Origin: Streptomyces sp. WMMC940
Lineage (GTDB): Bacteria > Actinomycetota > Actinomycetes > Streptomycetales > Streptomycetaceae
DNA: 64,000 bases
Assembly (NCBI RefSeq): GCF_027460265.1
Contig: NZ_JAPZBC010000001.1
Coordinates: 6,808,001-6,872,000 of the forward strand
Direction: 5' to 3'
In this document: positions 9,101 to 17,444 of the stretch, one piece after another
Position numbering within the stretch: position 1 is the first letter of the stretch
Layout of the letters: each line of letters opens with the position of its first letter
Position numbers and translations under genes: made by a program
The notes under the pieces: model-generated
The model's input: the letters and a program-made list of their open reading frames with translations, nothing else
Databases searched by the model: none
What the model was told of the DNA's origin: nothing

Positions 9101-10217
9101 GCTCAGCCCCAACGGCAAGGTCGACCGCAACGCCCTGCCCGATCCGCGCGCCGCCGCTCCCTCGGCCGGATCGCCCAGCGCGGCGGCGGATCCCGCCCGG
9201 GGAACACCCGCGGCCCGCCGGATCGCGGCCGTCTGGGCGGATGTCCTCGGACTCGCCGACGTCGGCGCCGACGACGACTTCTTCGCCCTCGGCGGTGACT
9301 CCTTCGCCGCCGTACGTGCGGTCCGGGCCGTCGCCGAGGCCCTGCCGGAGGCCCACGCGCTGCGCGTGGTGGACCTGTTCGGCAACCCGACCCCGGCGGG
9401 CCTCGCCGCCCGCGCCGCCGAACTGGGCGGCAGCGGCGGCGGGACGCAACCGCACCGGCTGCTGCACCGGCTGTCCTCCGGGGACGGCCACGACGGGGCC
9501 GCCCTGACCCTGGTGTGCTTCCCCCACGGCGGCGGTGACGCCATCGCCTACCGGCCACTGGCGGCCGAACTGCCGCCGCACATGGAGCTGCTGGCCGTCT
9601 CCCCGCCCGGCCACGACCCGCTCGCCCCTGGCCCCATGCTTCCCGTCACCGAGTTCGCCGAACTCGCCGCCCGGGAGATCGCCCGCACCGTCACCGGGCC
9701 GTTCGCGGTCTACGGCCACTGCGCCGGCGTCGTCGCCGCCCTGGAGACCACGCGTGTGCTGGAACGCGACGGTCTGCGGCCCGTGGCGCTCCACCTGGCG
9801 GCCGCGCTCCCCGAGGACGACCCCGACTTCGCCCTGGAGATGGAACGCACCTCCAGCGACGACGACCTCGTCGCCTACCTCACCGCGATGGACGGCTTCG
9901 ACGGCGTCCTCGACGACAGCGACCTGACGGCCGTGATGCGGATGGTCCGCCACGACATGACCGAGGCGGCCCGGTTCTTCGCCCGTACGCCCCAGGGCTA
10001 TGAACGGCCGCTCACCACCCCGCTCACCTGCGTCGTCGGTGACGCCGACGACGCCACCCAGGGATATGAGCAGGGCCACCGGGCGTGGGGCCGATACGCC
10101 CGTGAACTGCGGCTCGCCGTGATCCCCGGCGGCCGCCACTACTTCGCCAAGCATCTGCCCGACCGGCTCGCCGCGCTGCTGGCCGATCTGCACCGCAACG
10201 GAGGAACCCATGTCTGA
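6129..10217 (+). CDS. NRPS module C-A-PCP-TE with cysteine thioesterase
   Basis: A 1362-residue single-module synthetase. A short N-terminal helix region is followed by a condensation domain with intact HHIVTDG, an adenylation domain (FTSGSTGTPKG, YRTGDLARY, NGKVD), a carrier domain (GGDS, Ser1058) and a C-terminal thioesterase. My approximate reading of the A-domain pocket is D-M-Y-N-F-G-L-I-H, distantly like cysteine-type codes; the substrate is not assigned. The thioesterase resembles type II enzymes (FPHGGG near its start) but its nucleophile elbow is GHCAG, with Cys1198 instead of Ser. The catalytic His is probably in GGRHYF. The TE marks this as the likely release module. The start is GTG, 6 nt after GGAGG. 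It overlaps the next NRPS by 8 bp, implying coupled translation. Confidence 0.93.
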   Translation: MSESLAERIAALPKSRRALFQALAGRNGGRAAAREDPDPAPRDPDEPPVLSFAQRRLWFVDQLQPGSPAYNVPVATRIRGSLDVPALHGALQDLVDRHEILRTVHEDVPGAAEAVPRVLEGHRLPLPVTELPDEDAVRAFYDADASAPFDLAGDVPLRASLARMSADDHVLVLNLHHIVTDGWSMRLLTTELESAYAARTGAQAPPLSPLALQYADFAAWQRRRISGERLERLTGFWREELAGASPVDLPTDRPRPPVFGHAGASRYIELPPRLIARLREFGKSEGATLYMTLLAGFAATLRRWTGQDDIVVGTSVSGRDHPAFSDLIGFFVNTLPLRIGAPGDLSFAGLVRATRHTTLQAYAHQELPFDLIVDTAGLPRDPSRPPLTSVMFLLDETPDTAPRLAGLATEPLDFASRATKYDLMISVHDAGSTVRALVEYPTDLFDPATVDRLLGNFLTTLEGAVDRPETPLRDLPLLTGAERRAALDDWNATRAPFPQDACLHQLFEEHADRRPDAAAVVCGGLGGWTVTYRELEERANRLAHRLTEAGARPDRTVALCLRRGPGLITAILAVLKAGAAYVPLDPEYPQERLGLLLDDAAPPIVVSDAELVGRLPLRPGTDRILLDADRPLLETFPATRPAVPVTSRDLAYVIFTSGSTGTPKGIALEHRGVVNNLLDLNRSYGIGPGDAVLALSSPSFDMSVYETLGMLAAGGTVVLPDPAAAKDPAHWAELLERHGVTVWNSAPALLGLLLDQLEHASGPALPGLRAAFLGGDWIPVTQPDRIRAFAPGLRFAALGGATEASIHSVEYRVGRVEPGWTKLPYGRPMANQRTYILDPEDRLVPVGVPGELHLGGTGLARGYLNRPELTAEKFVHVELEPGRTERLYRTGDLARYLPDGTVELLGRTDFRIKLNGLRIEPGEVEGALRDQPGVREAVVVARQSAGSARLVGYVVPEDGAVPDTAALRSALGTVLPPHCVPAELVALERLPLSPNGKVDRNALPDPRAAAPSAGSPSAAADPARGTPAARRIAAVWADVLGLADVGADDDFFALGGDSFAAVRAVRAVAEALPEAHALRVVDLFGNPTPAGLAARAAELGGSGGGTQPHRLLHRLSSGDGHDGAALTLVCFPHGGGDAIAYRPLAAELPPHMELLAVSPPGHDPLAPGPMLPVTEFAELAAREIARTVTGPFAVYGHCAGVVAALETTRVLERDGLRPVALHLAAALPEDDPDFALEMERTSSDDDLVAYLTAMDGFDGVLDDSDLTAVMRMVRHDMTEAARFFARTPQGYERPLTTPLTCVVGDADDATQGYEQGHRAWGRYARELRLAVIPGGRHYFAKHLPDRLAALLADLHRNGGTHV

Positions 10218-13200
10218 CCTCGCCGAACGGCTCGGCCGGCTGCCCCAGGGCCAGCGCTCCCGGCTGCTGGGCCGGATGCGCAACCAGATGACCGCGGGCG
10301 TCGGCCACCGCGTCGAACTCAGGCGCGTCGACCACGGGACACGTTCCCGCGCCTCCTTCCAGCAGGAGCAGATGTGGTTCGTCGACCGGCTGGGCGCCGG
10401 CAAGGCCCGCAACAACATAGCCCTCGCCGTCCGGCTGGACGGCCCGCTCGACCGGGCCGCGCTGCACGAGGCGGTCAACGCCGTCGTCGCCGGCCACCAG
10501 GTCCTCCACAGCAGGCTCGTCGAGGTCGACGGGGTGCCCTGGCAGGAACCCGTGCCCGCTTTCGTCCTCGGCGTCCAGACCAGCGACCTGGGCGCGAGTG
10601 AGGACCCGGAGCGGGAGCTGGCCGAACTCACCGCGTCCTGCGCGTCGGCGCCGTTCGACCTGGCCGACGCCCCGCCCGTACGTGCCCACCTGGTGCGGCT
10701 CGCCGACGAGCGGCACGTACTGCTGTGGGTCGTCCACCACGTCGTCTGGGACCCGGGCTCCACCCGCATCTTCACCGAGGAGCTCACCTCCTGCTACGCC
10801 CAGGCGGCCCAGGGCCGGCGCCCGGAACCGGCCTCCCCGCCCGTCGAGTACGCCGACTTCGCCGCCTGGCAGCGCGCCAAGCTCGACAACGACGAGCACC
10901 GCAGGGCGCTCGCCGACAAGTGGCGGCAGCTGCTCGCCGGCGCCGAGGCCACCGAGGTCATGCCCGACCATCCGCGCAGCCCCGAGACACGCGGAGACGG
11001 GCGCGGCCTGAGCCTGCGGCTGGAGCAGGACCTGTTGGACCGGCTCAGGGCGCTGGCCGAGAGCTCCGACACCACCGTCTTCACCACCCTGCTCGCCGCC
11101 TTCAACGCGCTGCTGCGCCACTGGACCCACACCGAGGACGTCGTCGTCGGCACGGCCAGCGCCTCCCGCCCCCACCCCGACCTGGAACGGGTCATCGGCT
11201 GCTTCGTCCAGATGATCACCCTGCGCACGGAGGTGGGGGACGGCCTCACCTTCCGCGAGCTCGTCTCCCGTACGGCGGGCACCGTCATGGACGCCTTCAC
11301 CAACAGCGAGCTCCCCTTCGAGCAGGTCGTCGATGCCGTACGGCCGCTCCGAGACCCGCTGCGGCACCCCCTGTTCCAGATCGAGTTCACCTCGCTCGGC
11401 CGCTGGGGCGCGCACACCACCCGGTCCGCCGACGTGGACTTCGCCGTCGAGCAACTGCACGACGGGGCCGCCAAGTTCGACATGAGCTTCCTGGTCGGCG
11501 AGAACGACGGGCTGGAGCTGTCCCTGGAGTACAACACCTCGCTCTACCGCCACGGCACCGCCTCCGCGCTGCTGACGGCCTTCCGCCGGGTCATCGAGCA
11601 GGTCGCCGCCGACCCCGACCTCCCCGTCGGCGAGATCAGCCTCGTGGAAGAGCCGGCGGCGTCCCGGCACGCCCGTGAACTGTCCCGCGGCGGCCCCGTC
11701 GACGAGGCCGCCTGGACCACCACCCTCGACCGTGCCTTCCGCGAGCGCGCCACCATCCAGCCCGACGCCGTCGCCGTCCGCCACGTCGGGACGACGCTGG
11801 ACTACGCCGCCCTGGACCGCTGGTCCGAGGCCATCGCACACCGGTTGCGCGACCGGGGAGTACGGCACGGCGACCCGGTCGCCGTCTGCCTCGGGCGGGG
11901 TCCGGCGGCGGTCGCGGCCCTGCTCGGCATCCTCAAGGCCGGCGCCCACTACCTGCCCGTCGACCCGGCCGCCCCGGCCGAGCGCACCAGGACCGTGCTG
12001 GCCGACGCCGGCGTCCGGCACGCCCTCGTCGACGACGGGGCCGACCTGCCCGTCCCGCTGGAGCTCGTCACGGCCGGCACCACGGCCCCGGTGCGCGAAG
12101 TGCCGTCCCTGGCCCCGACGTCGAGCCCCGCCGACCTCGCCTACGTGCTCTACACCTCGGGCAGCAGCGGAACCCCGAAGGGCGTCATGATCGAGCACCG
12201 CTCGGTCACCCACTTCTCCCGCACGATCGCCCGCGCGTACGAGATGGGCACCGGCGACCGCGTCCTGCACTTCGCCCCGCTCACCTTCGACGTCTCCGTC
12301 TTCGAGGTCTTCACCACCCTGCTGTCCGGCGGGGAACTCGTCATCGCCACCGACGACGAGCGCCGCGACCCGGCCCTCCTCGCGGCCCGGATGCGCGACG
12401 ACGCGGTGACCGTCGCCGAACTGCCGCCCGCCCTGCTGCCCCTGCTGGACCAGGCCCGCCTGCCCGACCTGCGGCTGGTCTCCGTCGGCGGTGAGGCGTT
12501 CCCCGGCAAGCTGGTCGCCGAATGGACGGCGGGGGAGCGGCGGTTCGTCAACGGCTACGGCCCGACCGAGGCCACCGTCGCCGTCACCCTCATGGACTGT
12601 GCCGGCAGCTACGACCGCAATCCGCCCATCGGCCGCCCGATGCCGGGCCACCAGGCGTTCGTCCTCGACGAGCGACTGCGCCCCGTACCGCCCGGAGTAC
12701 CGGCCGAACTGTGCGTCGCCGGACCCGGCGTCGCCCGAGGCTACCTCGGGCGGCCCGAACTGACGGCGGAACGGTTCGTCACCAACCCCTACGCCGACGG
12801 TCCGGAGACCGAACGGCTGTACCGCACCGGCGATCTCGTGCGCTGGCTCCCCGGTGGGAACCTGGAGTTCCTCGGCCGCACCGACCGGCAGCTGAAGCTG
12901 CGCGGCCACCGCATCGAACCGGGCGAGGTGGAGGCCGTGCTCCTCGGCCACCCCTCCGTGCAGCAGGCCGTCGCGGTCGCCCGGCCCGGCGCCGGGGGCG
13001 AACCCGTCCTCGCCGCGTACGTCACCGTCGAACAGGCCGGCGGGTACGCCTCCGAGGTCGCCGATGCCGAGGGGCTGCGGGCCTACGCCGCCTCCCGGCT
13101 GCCCGGCTACATGGTGCCGGTGGTCGTCGTCCTGGACGATCTGCCCCTCACCCCGCACGGCAAGGTCGACGTCGCGGCGCTGCCGCTGCCCGTGGACCAG

Positions 13201-13566
13201 GCCGTCGGTGGCACCGCCCCGCGCGACGCGGTCGAGGAGCAGATCTGCCGCGACATCCTCACCCCGCTGCTGGAGTGGACGAGCCCCGATGTCGAAGGCG
13301 ACTTCTTCGCACTCGGCGGCAGTTCGCTCCAGGCGACGATCGTCGTCTCACGGGTCCGCGCCGTCTTCGGCATCGACATCGCGCTGGCCGACTTCTTCAG
13401 CCGCCCGACCGTCGCCGGACTCGCCGACCTCGTCCGCACCGCCCGGGCCGAGGCGGCCGGCGAGCAGGACCGGCTGCTGGCGGTGTTCGACCAGATCGAG
13501 AACATGAGCGACGAGGAGGCCGCAGCGCTGCTCGACTCGCTGCAGAACCCGGACGGCGGGCGATGA
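10210..13566 (+). CDS. NRPS module C-A-PCP
   Basis: An 1118-residue synthetase. The N-terminal leader (LAERLGRLPQGQRSRLL) resembles that of the preceding NRPS and may be a docking segment. The condensation motif reads HHVVWDPGS, with Pro in place of the usual Gly after Asp, but both His and the Asp are present. The A domain has YTSGSSGTPKG, NGYGPTE and YRTGDLVRW; my approximate pocket code is D-V-F-E-V-V-G-V-A, which I cannot match to a known amino acid. The carrier domain carries Ser1039 in GGSS. It lacks release or epimerisation domains. The stop overlaps the next gene in an ATGA, indicating stoichiometric expression with the stand-alone condensation protein. Confidence 0.92.
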   Translation: MSDLAERLGRLPQGQRSRLLGRMRNQMTAGVGHRVELRRVDHGTRSRASFQQEQMWFVDRLGAGKARNNIALAVRLDGPLDRAALHEAVNAVVAGHQVLHSRLVEVDGVPWQEPVPAFVLGVQTSDLGASEDPERELAELTASCASAPFDLADAPPVRAHLVRLADERHVLLWVVHHVVWDPGSTRIFTEELTSCYAQAAQGRRPEPASPPVEYADFAAWQRAKLDNDEHRRALADKWRQLLAGAEATEVMPDHPRSPETRGDGRGLSLRLEQDLLDRLRALAESSDTTVFTTLLAAFNALLRHWTHTEDVVVGTASASRPHPDLERVIGCFVQMITLRTEVGDGLTFRELVSRTAGTVMDAFTNSELPFEQVVDAVRPLRDPLRHPLFQIEFTSLGRWGAHTTRSADVDFAVEQLHDGAAKFDMSFLVGENDGLELSLEYNTSLYRHGTASALLTAFRRVIEQVAADPDLPVGEISLVEEPAASRHARELSRGGPVDEAAWTTTLDRAFRERATIQPDAVAVRHVGTTLDYAALDRWSEAIAHRLRDRGVRHGDPVAVCLGRGPAAVAALLGILKAGAHYLPVDPAAPAERTRTVLADAGVRHALVDDGADLPVPLELVTAGTTAPVREVPSLAPTSSPADLAYVLYTSGSSGTPKGVMIEHRSVTHFSRTIARAYEMGTGDRVLHFAPLTFDVSVFEVFTTLLSGGELVIATDDERRDPALLAARMRDDAVTVAELPPALLPLLDQARLPDLRLVSVGGEAFPGKLVAEWTAGERRFVNGYGPTEATVAVTLMDCAGSYDRNPPIGRPMPGHQAFVLDERLRPVPPGVPAELCVAGPGVARGYLGRPELTAERFVTNPYADGPETERLYRTGDLVRWLPGGNLEFLGRTDRQLKLRGHRIEPGEVEAVLLGHPSVQQAVAVARPGAGGEPVLAAYVTVEQAGGYASEVADAEGLRAYAASRLPGYMVPVVVVLDDLPLTPHGKVDVAALPLPVDQAVGGTAPRDAVEEQICRDILTPLLEWTSPDVEGDFFALGGSSLQATIVVSRVRAVFGIDIALADFFSRPTVAGLADLVRTARAEAAGEQDRLLAVFDQIENMSDEEAAALLDSLQNPDGGR

Positions 13567-14975
13567 CCGCCGACGCGGCCACCGGGGTCGACCGGGCCCT
13601 CGCCGCCCTGCCGGAGGCCAAGCGGGAGCTCGCTCGGATGCTGCTCGCGGCCCGGAGCCCCGTCCCCGCCCGGCCGGCTCCGCGCTCCGGCGCGGGGCCC
13701 GTGCCGGCCACCGCTCTCCAGGCCCGGCTCCTGAGGCGCGAGCGGCTCGGCACCGCGGGTGGCAGCGGCACCGGTTCGCACGCCGTACGGCTCACCGGAC
13801 GACTCGACACGGGGCGGTTGCGCGAGGCGCTCACCGGTGTACTGGCCCGCCACGAGGCACTGCGCTGCCGGATCACCGAGCCCGCGGACGGCGGCGGACC
13901 GCTGCTGACGGTGGACGAGGACCCGTGCCTGCGCCTGACCCGCACGGACCTGACGCACCGCACGGCCGCGGCGCGGCGGGACGCCGTACGCGCCCAGCTG
14001 GCCGAGAGCGCCGCGACACCGCTGTCCCTGGAGAGCGGCCGCACCAGCGCGTTCCGCCTGCTGACGCTCGGCGAGGACGACCACGTCCTCGTCCTCGCCT
14101 CGCACCTGGGCGTCTTCGACGGCTGGTCGTCGGGGGTGTTCCTGGACGACCTCGCCACCGGCTACCGCGAGGGCCCCGGGAGCCTCGCCCCGCCCGAGCT
14201 GCAGTTCCCCGACTACGCGGACTGGCAGCGGCGCTGGCTCGCCTCCCCGGACGGTGCCACCGAACTGGCGGACCGACGCGCAGCGTTCGCCGGGACCACA
14301 CCGGCGCGGGGGGCACCCGGCGGCTTCGAGCGGGGCCATGTCCCGGTACGCCTGGACCGCGGGCCGGGCAGCTCGCTCGCCGAGGGACTGGCTCTGGGAG
14401 CCGCCGAGGGCGCCACCCCCTTCATGACGCTCGTCGCGGCCCTCGCCGTCGTCCTGGCCCGGCGCGACGGGACCACGGAGGCCGTCGTCGGCACGCCGGC
14501 GGCGGGCCGCTTCGCCGGGCCGCTCGAGGGGGCCGTCGGACAGTTCACCACGGTCGTGCCGATCCGGATCGACCTCTCCGGCCGCCCCTCCTTCGTGGAA
14601 CTGCTCCACCGCACCCGCACGGCGGTCGCCGACGGGCTGAGTCGTCAACGGCTGCCCGTGGACGAGCTCTTCACCGGCGGGACGCAGCCGTACGGCGTCC
14701 TGTTCGCCCTCCACAACTATCCCGCCGTCCCCCTCGGCCTGCCCGGCATCGAGGTGGGCCAGCTTCCCGGTCCGCCCGCCCACCACCTCGAGCTGTACAG
14801 CACCGACCCCGCCGCCACCCTGGCCTGCGTCGGCCTGGTCGAACGCGGGGGCGAGATCGGCGGAACGGCCGAGTTCAACCGCAGGGCCGCCGGTCCCGAG
14901 GACGTGACCGCGCTGCTCGGCGGAGTCGAGGAGGTCCTCGCCCGTGCCGCCGCGTCCCCCGGGACCACCCTCTGA
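13563..14975 (+). CDS. Stand-alone NRPS condensation-fold protein, altered active site
   Basis: A 470-residue protein made of one condensation-type domain with no A or carrier domain. Start and end match a complete C domain: N-terminal latch region, LASHLGVFDGWS core motif, FMTLVAALAVVLAR helix and AVGQFTTVVPIRID near the end. Against HHxxxDG the motif has His181 but Leu182 where the second, catalytic His belongs; Asp186 and Gly187 are kept. The domain may therefore be inactive in condensation, act as a scaffold, or catalyse something else such as dehydration. It starts in an ATGA overlap with the upstream NRPS and lies 27 bp before the first acyl-CoA dehydrogenase, so it belongs to the same operon. 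Confidence 0.87.
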   Translation: MTADAATGVDRALAALPEAKRELARMLLAARSPVPARPAPRSGAGPVPATALQARLLRRERLGTAGGSGTGSHAVRLTGRLDTGRLREALTGVLARHEALRCRITEPADGGGPLLTVDEDPCLRLTRTDLTHRTAAARRDAVRAQLAESAATPLSLESGRTSAFRLLTLGEDDHVLVLASHLGVFDGWSSGVFLDDLATGYREGPGSLAPPELQFPDYADWQRRWLASPDGATELADRRAAFAGTTPARGAPGGFERGHVPVRLDRGPGSSLAEGLALGAAEGATPFMTLVAALAVVLARRDGTTEAVVGTPAAGRFAGPLEGAVGQFTTVVPIRIDLSGRPSFVELLHRTRTAVADGLSRQRLPVDELFTGGTQPYGVLFALHNYPAVPLGLPGIEVGQLPGPPAHHLELYSTDPAATLACVGLVERGGEIGGTAEFNRRAAGPEDVTALLGGVEEVLARAAASPGTTL

Positions 14976-15001
14976 CGCGCCCTAGCCCCTGGGAGTAACC
15001 G

Positions 15002-16192
15002 TTGCTCACCACCGAGTTCTACCGGGCACCCGCCGACTGCGGCCTCGTCCGCTCCGGTGAGGGTGCGCCCCGCACACCCATGCGAGCCCTCCGCGAGGAG
15101 ATCCATGACGTCCTGGTGTCCGCACCCGTCGCCGCCGCCCGGCGCAGCAGGGATCCCCGTCCCGTCCACCGGGCCCTCGGCGACGCGGGACTGCTCGCCC
15201 CGCAGTGGCCCGAGGAGTACGGCGGCCGGGGAGTCAGCCAGGTCGCCGCCGCCGTGCTCGTCGAGGAACTGGCGATGCACGACGTGCCCGACCTGCTGCA
15301 CACCCTGACCGTGCAGATCGTCGGGTCCACCCTCCTCAACGTCGCGAGCGCCGCCATGAAAGCCCGTCATCTGCCGGGCTTCGCCGCCGGGACCGCCTTC
15401 GGCTGCGTGCTCTTCAGCGAGCCGCAGGCCGGCTCCGACCTGAACATCCTGTCCACCCGCGCCGTCTCCGACGGCAACGGCGGGTACAAGCTCTACGGCA
15501 CGAAGGTCCACTCGCTGTTCGCCGGCCTCGCCGACTACGGCCTGTGCCTCGCGCGCGCCGAGAACGACGCCTTCACCCTGTTCCTGGTGCCCCTGGCCCA
15601 GCAGGGTGTGACGATCACCGCCGTCCCCGGCATCGGGGACGACGCCTTCCACGAGGTCACCCTGGACGGCGTGGCCGTCACCGCGGACGACGTGGTCGGC
15701 GAGCCGGGCCAGGGCTGGGCGATCGTCGTCAAGACGCTCGCCTTCGAACGCACCGGACTCGACTACTACGTCAAGGCCCTGCGCTGGTACCGCGCCGCGG
15801 TGGAACGGCTCGAAGCCCACACCGACCGGCTGCAGTCCGGCCAGCACGACCAGATCGGCCTGGCCAAGCTCAACGCCCGCCTCCTGGCCGCGGGCACGCT
15901 CGTACGGCGGGTGCTGACCCGGCTGGACCGCGGCGAGCTCAACGAGGACGAGGCGGCGGCCGCCAAGTGGTACACCACCGAACTCGCCGCGGAGGTCGCC
16001 TGGTGGGCCGCCGAACTGGACGGCGACCACAGCATGACCCTCGACGACCCCGGTACCGACGGGGTGGCACATCCACTGGACTCGGCGCTGCGGGAAGCCC
16101 CCGGGATGCGGATATCGGGCGGCACCGCCGAGATGATGCTCGAGACGCTGGCCCGGCTGCGTCTCGACTCAGGGGCGGAGGTACGGCCTTGA
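15002..16192 (+). CDS. Acyl-CoA dehydrogenase-like flavoenzyme 1
   Basis: A 396-residue protein of the acyl-CoA dehydrogenase family. It shows PQWPEEYGGRG near the N-terminus, FSEPQAGSDL in the flavin-contact middle domain and a C-terminal GGTAEMMLETLARL that matches the family ending. I chose the TTG start because GGGAG lies 8 nt upstream. Family members use FAD to desaturate CoA or carrier-protein thioesters. In an NRPS operon it may desaturate a PCP-bound residue or build an unusual acyl precursor (inference). Its stop overlaps the next gene (TTGA), and the two probably form a heteromeric pair as many actinobacterial FadE proteins do. Confidence 0.87.
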   Translation: MLTTEFYRAPADCGLVRSGEGAPRTPMRALREEIHDVLVSAPVAAARRSRDPRPVHRALGDAGLLAPQWPEEYGGRGVSQVAAAVLVEELAMHDVPDLLHTLTVQIVGSTLLNVASAAMKARHLPGFAAGTAFGCVLFSEPQAGSDLNILSTRAVSDGNGGYKLYGTKVHSLFAGLADYGLCLARAENDAFTLFLVPLAQQGVTITAVPGIGDDAFHEVTLDGVAVTADDVVGEPGQGWAIVVKTLAFERTGLDYYVKALRWYRAAVERLEAHTDRLQSGQHDQIGLAKLNARLLAAGTLVRRVLTRLDRGELNEDEAAAAKWYTTELAAEVAWWAAELDGDHSMTLDDPGTDGVAHPLDSALREAPGMRISGGTAEMMLETLARLRLDSGAEVRP

Positions 16193-17322
16193 CAAGCGCA
16201 GTACAACGGACGGCGGACGGCAGGCCACCCGTGGAGCGGTGGCGGGAGCGCGAGGACGAGGACTCCCTCTTCCGGCAGCTCCGGCTCACCGTTCGGCAGG
16301 GCCTGGAGATCGACGCCGCCACGCCCACCAGCGCGTGGGAGGCCCTGACGGGCGTGGGGGCCTGGGAGTTCGCCCTGCCCATCGCCATGGACGGCCTCGA
16401 CCTCGGCCAGGCCGTCGTCGCCATGGTCTGCGAAGAGGGCGGCAACGCGATGCAACCCGTGCCGCTCACCGACACCTTCCTCGCGCTGGACCTGCTGTCC
16501 GGGCTCGGTCCGCTCGCCCCGGAGTGCCTCGACGGCCTGCTCGACCGGGTGCGGGACGGCTCGCACCCCGTCGCCGTGCCGGGCCGGCTGCCCGACCCGC
16601 GCGGTTCCGTTCCACCCGGCATCACCTGGAAACCCGACGGTGACGACGGCGGTGTCGTGCTGACCGGCTCCGCGGGGCCCTTCGCCGCGGGTGTCGAGCC
16701 CGGTTCGCTGCTCGTCCTGGCCTCCGGGCCGGACGGGCCGTGCGTCGCCCTCGTCGACCCGTCGGCCCCCGGGGTCGAACTGCGCGCGCTCCGCGACCAC
16801 GGCGGCGGCGCGGTCTCCGGCGCCGTCCTCGACGGAGCCCGGATACCGGCGGGATCCGTCGTCCTGCGGGGCATCGCGGCCGAGCAGGCGCTGGCCCGGG
16901 CGGGTCTGCGCGCCGCCGTCCACCAGGCGTCGCTGCTCGCCGGCATCACCGCGGCCGCGCTGACGGCCGTCGTCTCCCGCATCAGGAGCCGCCGGCAGTT
17001 CGGCCAGGCACTGGTGAGGCACCAGGGGCCGCGGCTGAGGGTCGCCGGTCTCCTGGCCCGTCTCGACGCGGTGCGCTGGGCGGTCGGAGACGCCGCCAAG
17101 GACCTGGACGAGAACCGGCTCGGCCCCGGCGACGCGGCGGGGCTGATCGCCCTGACCGCGGAGACAGCGCTGGACGTCACCCGTGACGCGGTCCATCTGC
17201 ACGGGGCCTCCGGCCTGGTCAGGGACGGATCGGTGGCCGGGTGCTACCGGCGGGCCGCCTGGGAGGCACTGCGCTGCGGACGTCCCACCCAGCTGTGGGA
17301 CATCGCCGCGCACACCGCATGA
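16189..17322 (+). CDS. Acyl-CoA dehydrogenase-like flavoenzyme 2
   Basis: A 377-residue protein in the same superfamily as its upstream partner but more divergent. The C-terminal all-helical domain is clear (RIRSRRQFGQALVRHQG, then HLHGASGLVRDG), while the N-terminal and middle domains are weakly conserved and the usual middle-domain S/T-G-S-D signature is not obvious. I placed the start at TTG 16189, which overlaps the upstream stop and has GGAGG 8 nt before it; the open frame extends further upstream only as an overlap with the first dehydrogenase. It probably works as the second subunit of a heteromeric dehydrogenase. Two strong hairpins follow, ending the + strand operon. Confidence 0.84.
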   Translation: MTSAVQRTADGRPPVERWREREDEDSLFRQLRLTVRQGLEIDAATPTSAWEALTGVGAWEFALPIAMDGLDLGQAVVAMVCEEGGNAMQPVPLTDTFLALDLLSGLGPLAPECLDGLLDRVRDGSHPVAVPGRLPDPRGSVPPGITWKPDGDDGGVVLTGSAGPFAAGVEPGSLLVLASGPDGPCVALVDPSAPGVELRALRDHGGGAVSGAVLDGARIPAGSVVLRGIAAEQALARAGLRAAVHQASLLAGITAAALTAVVSRIRSRRQFGQALVRHQGPRLRVAGLLARLDAVRWAVGDAAKDLDENRLGPGDAAGLIALTAETALDVTRDAVHLHGASGLVRDGSVAGCYRRAAWEALRCGRPTQLWDIAAHTA

Positions 17323-17336
17323 GGAGAGGCACGGGG

Positions 17337-17365
17337 AGGGGCTCCCGCACCGGGCGGGAGCCCCT
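17337..17365 (+). terminator. Hairpin terminator after the acyl-CoA dehydrogenases
   Basis: A 12-bp perfect inverted repeat (arms 17337-17348 and 17354-17365) with a 5-nt loop, 15 bp after the stop of the second dehydrogenase gene. Confidence 0.75.
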
Positions 17366-17393
17366 GGCCCCTGGCCGTCCCCGCCGGCCCGCT

Positions 17394-17440
17394 CCCGTGG
17401 CGCCGGGGCCCGCCGGCAGTCGGGGCCCCGGCGCCACGGG
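17394..17440. terminator. Bidirectional terminator between convergent operons
   Basis: An 18-bp perfect inverted repeat (arms 17394-17411 and 17423-17440) with an 11-nt loop. It ends 5 bp before the stop of the GNAT gene on the opposite strand, so it probably terminates both arms of the cluster. Confidence 0.78.
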
Positions 17441-17444
17441 ACGT

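Noticed and set aside
8022..10787. 921-codon open frame antisense to the NRPS genes (and similar long frames at 10024-13158, 6299-9298, 27086-29950 and 21067-24570)
   Set aside because: Long antisense and off-frame ORFs are expected at this GC content. Their translations are Arg/Gly/Val-rich with no domain motifs, while the opposite frames carry clear NRPS or regulator motifs.
14994..15001. A single TAACCGT heptamer before the first acyl-CoA dehydrogenase, considered as a third SARP site
   Set aside because: No second heptamer 11 bp away and no -10 box at the right spacing; it overlaps the ribosome site within an operon.
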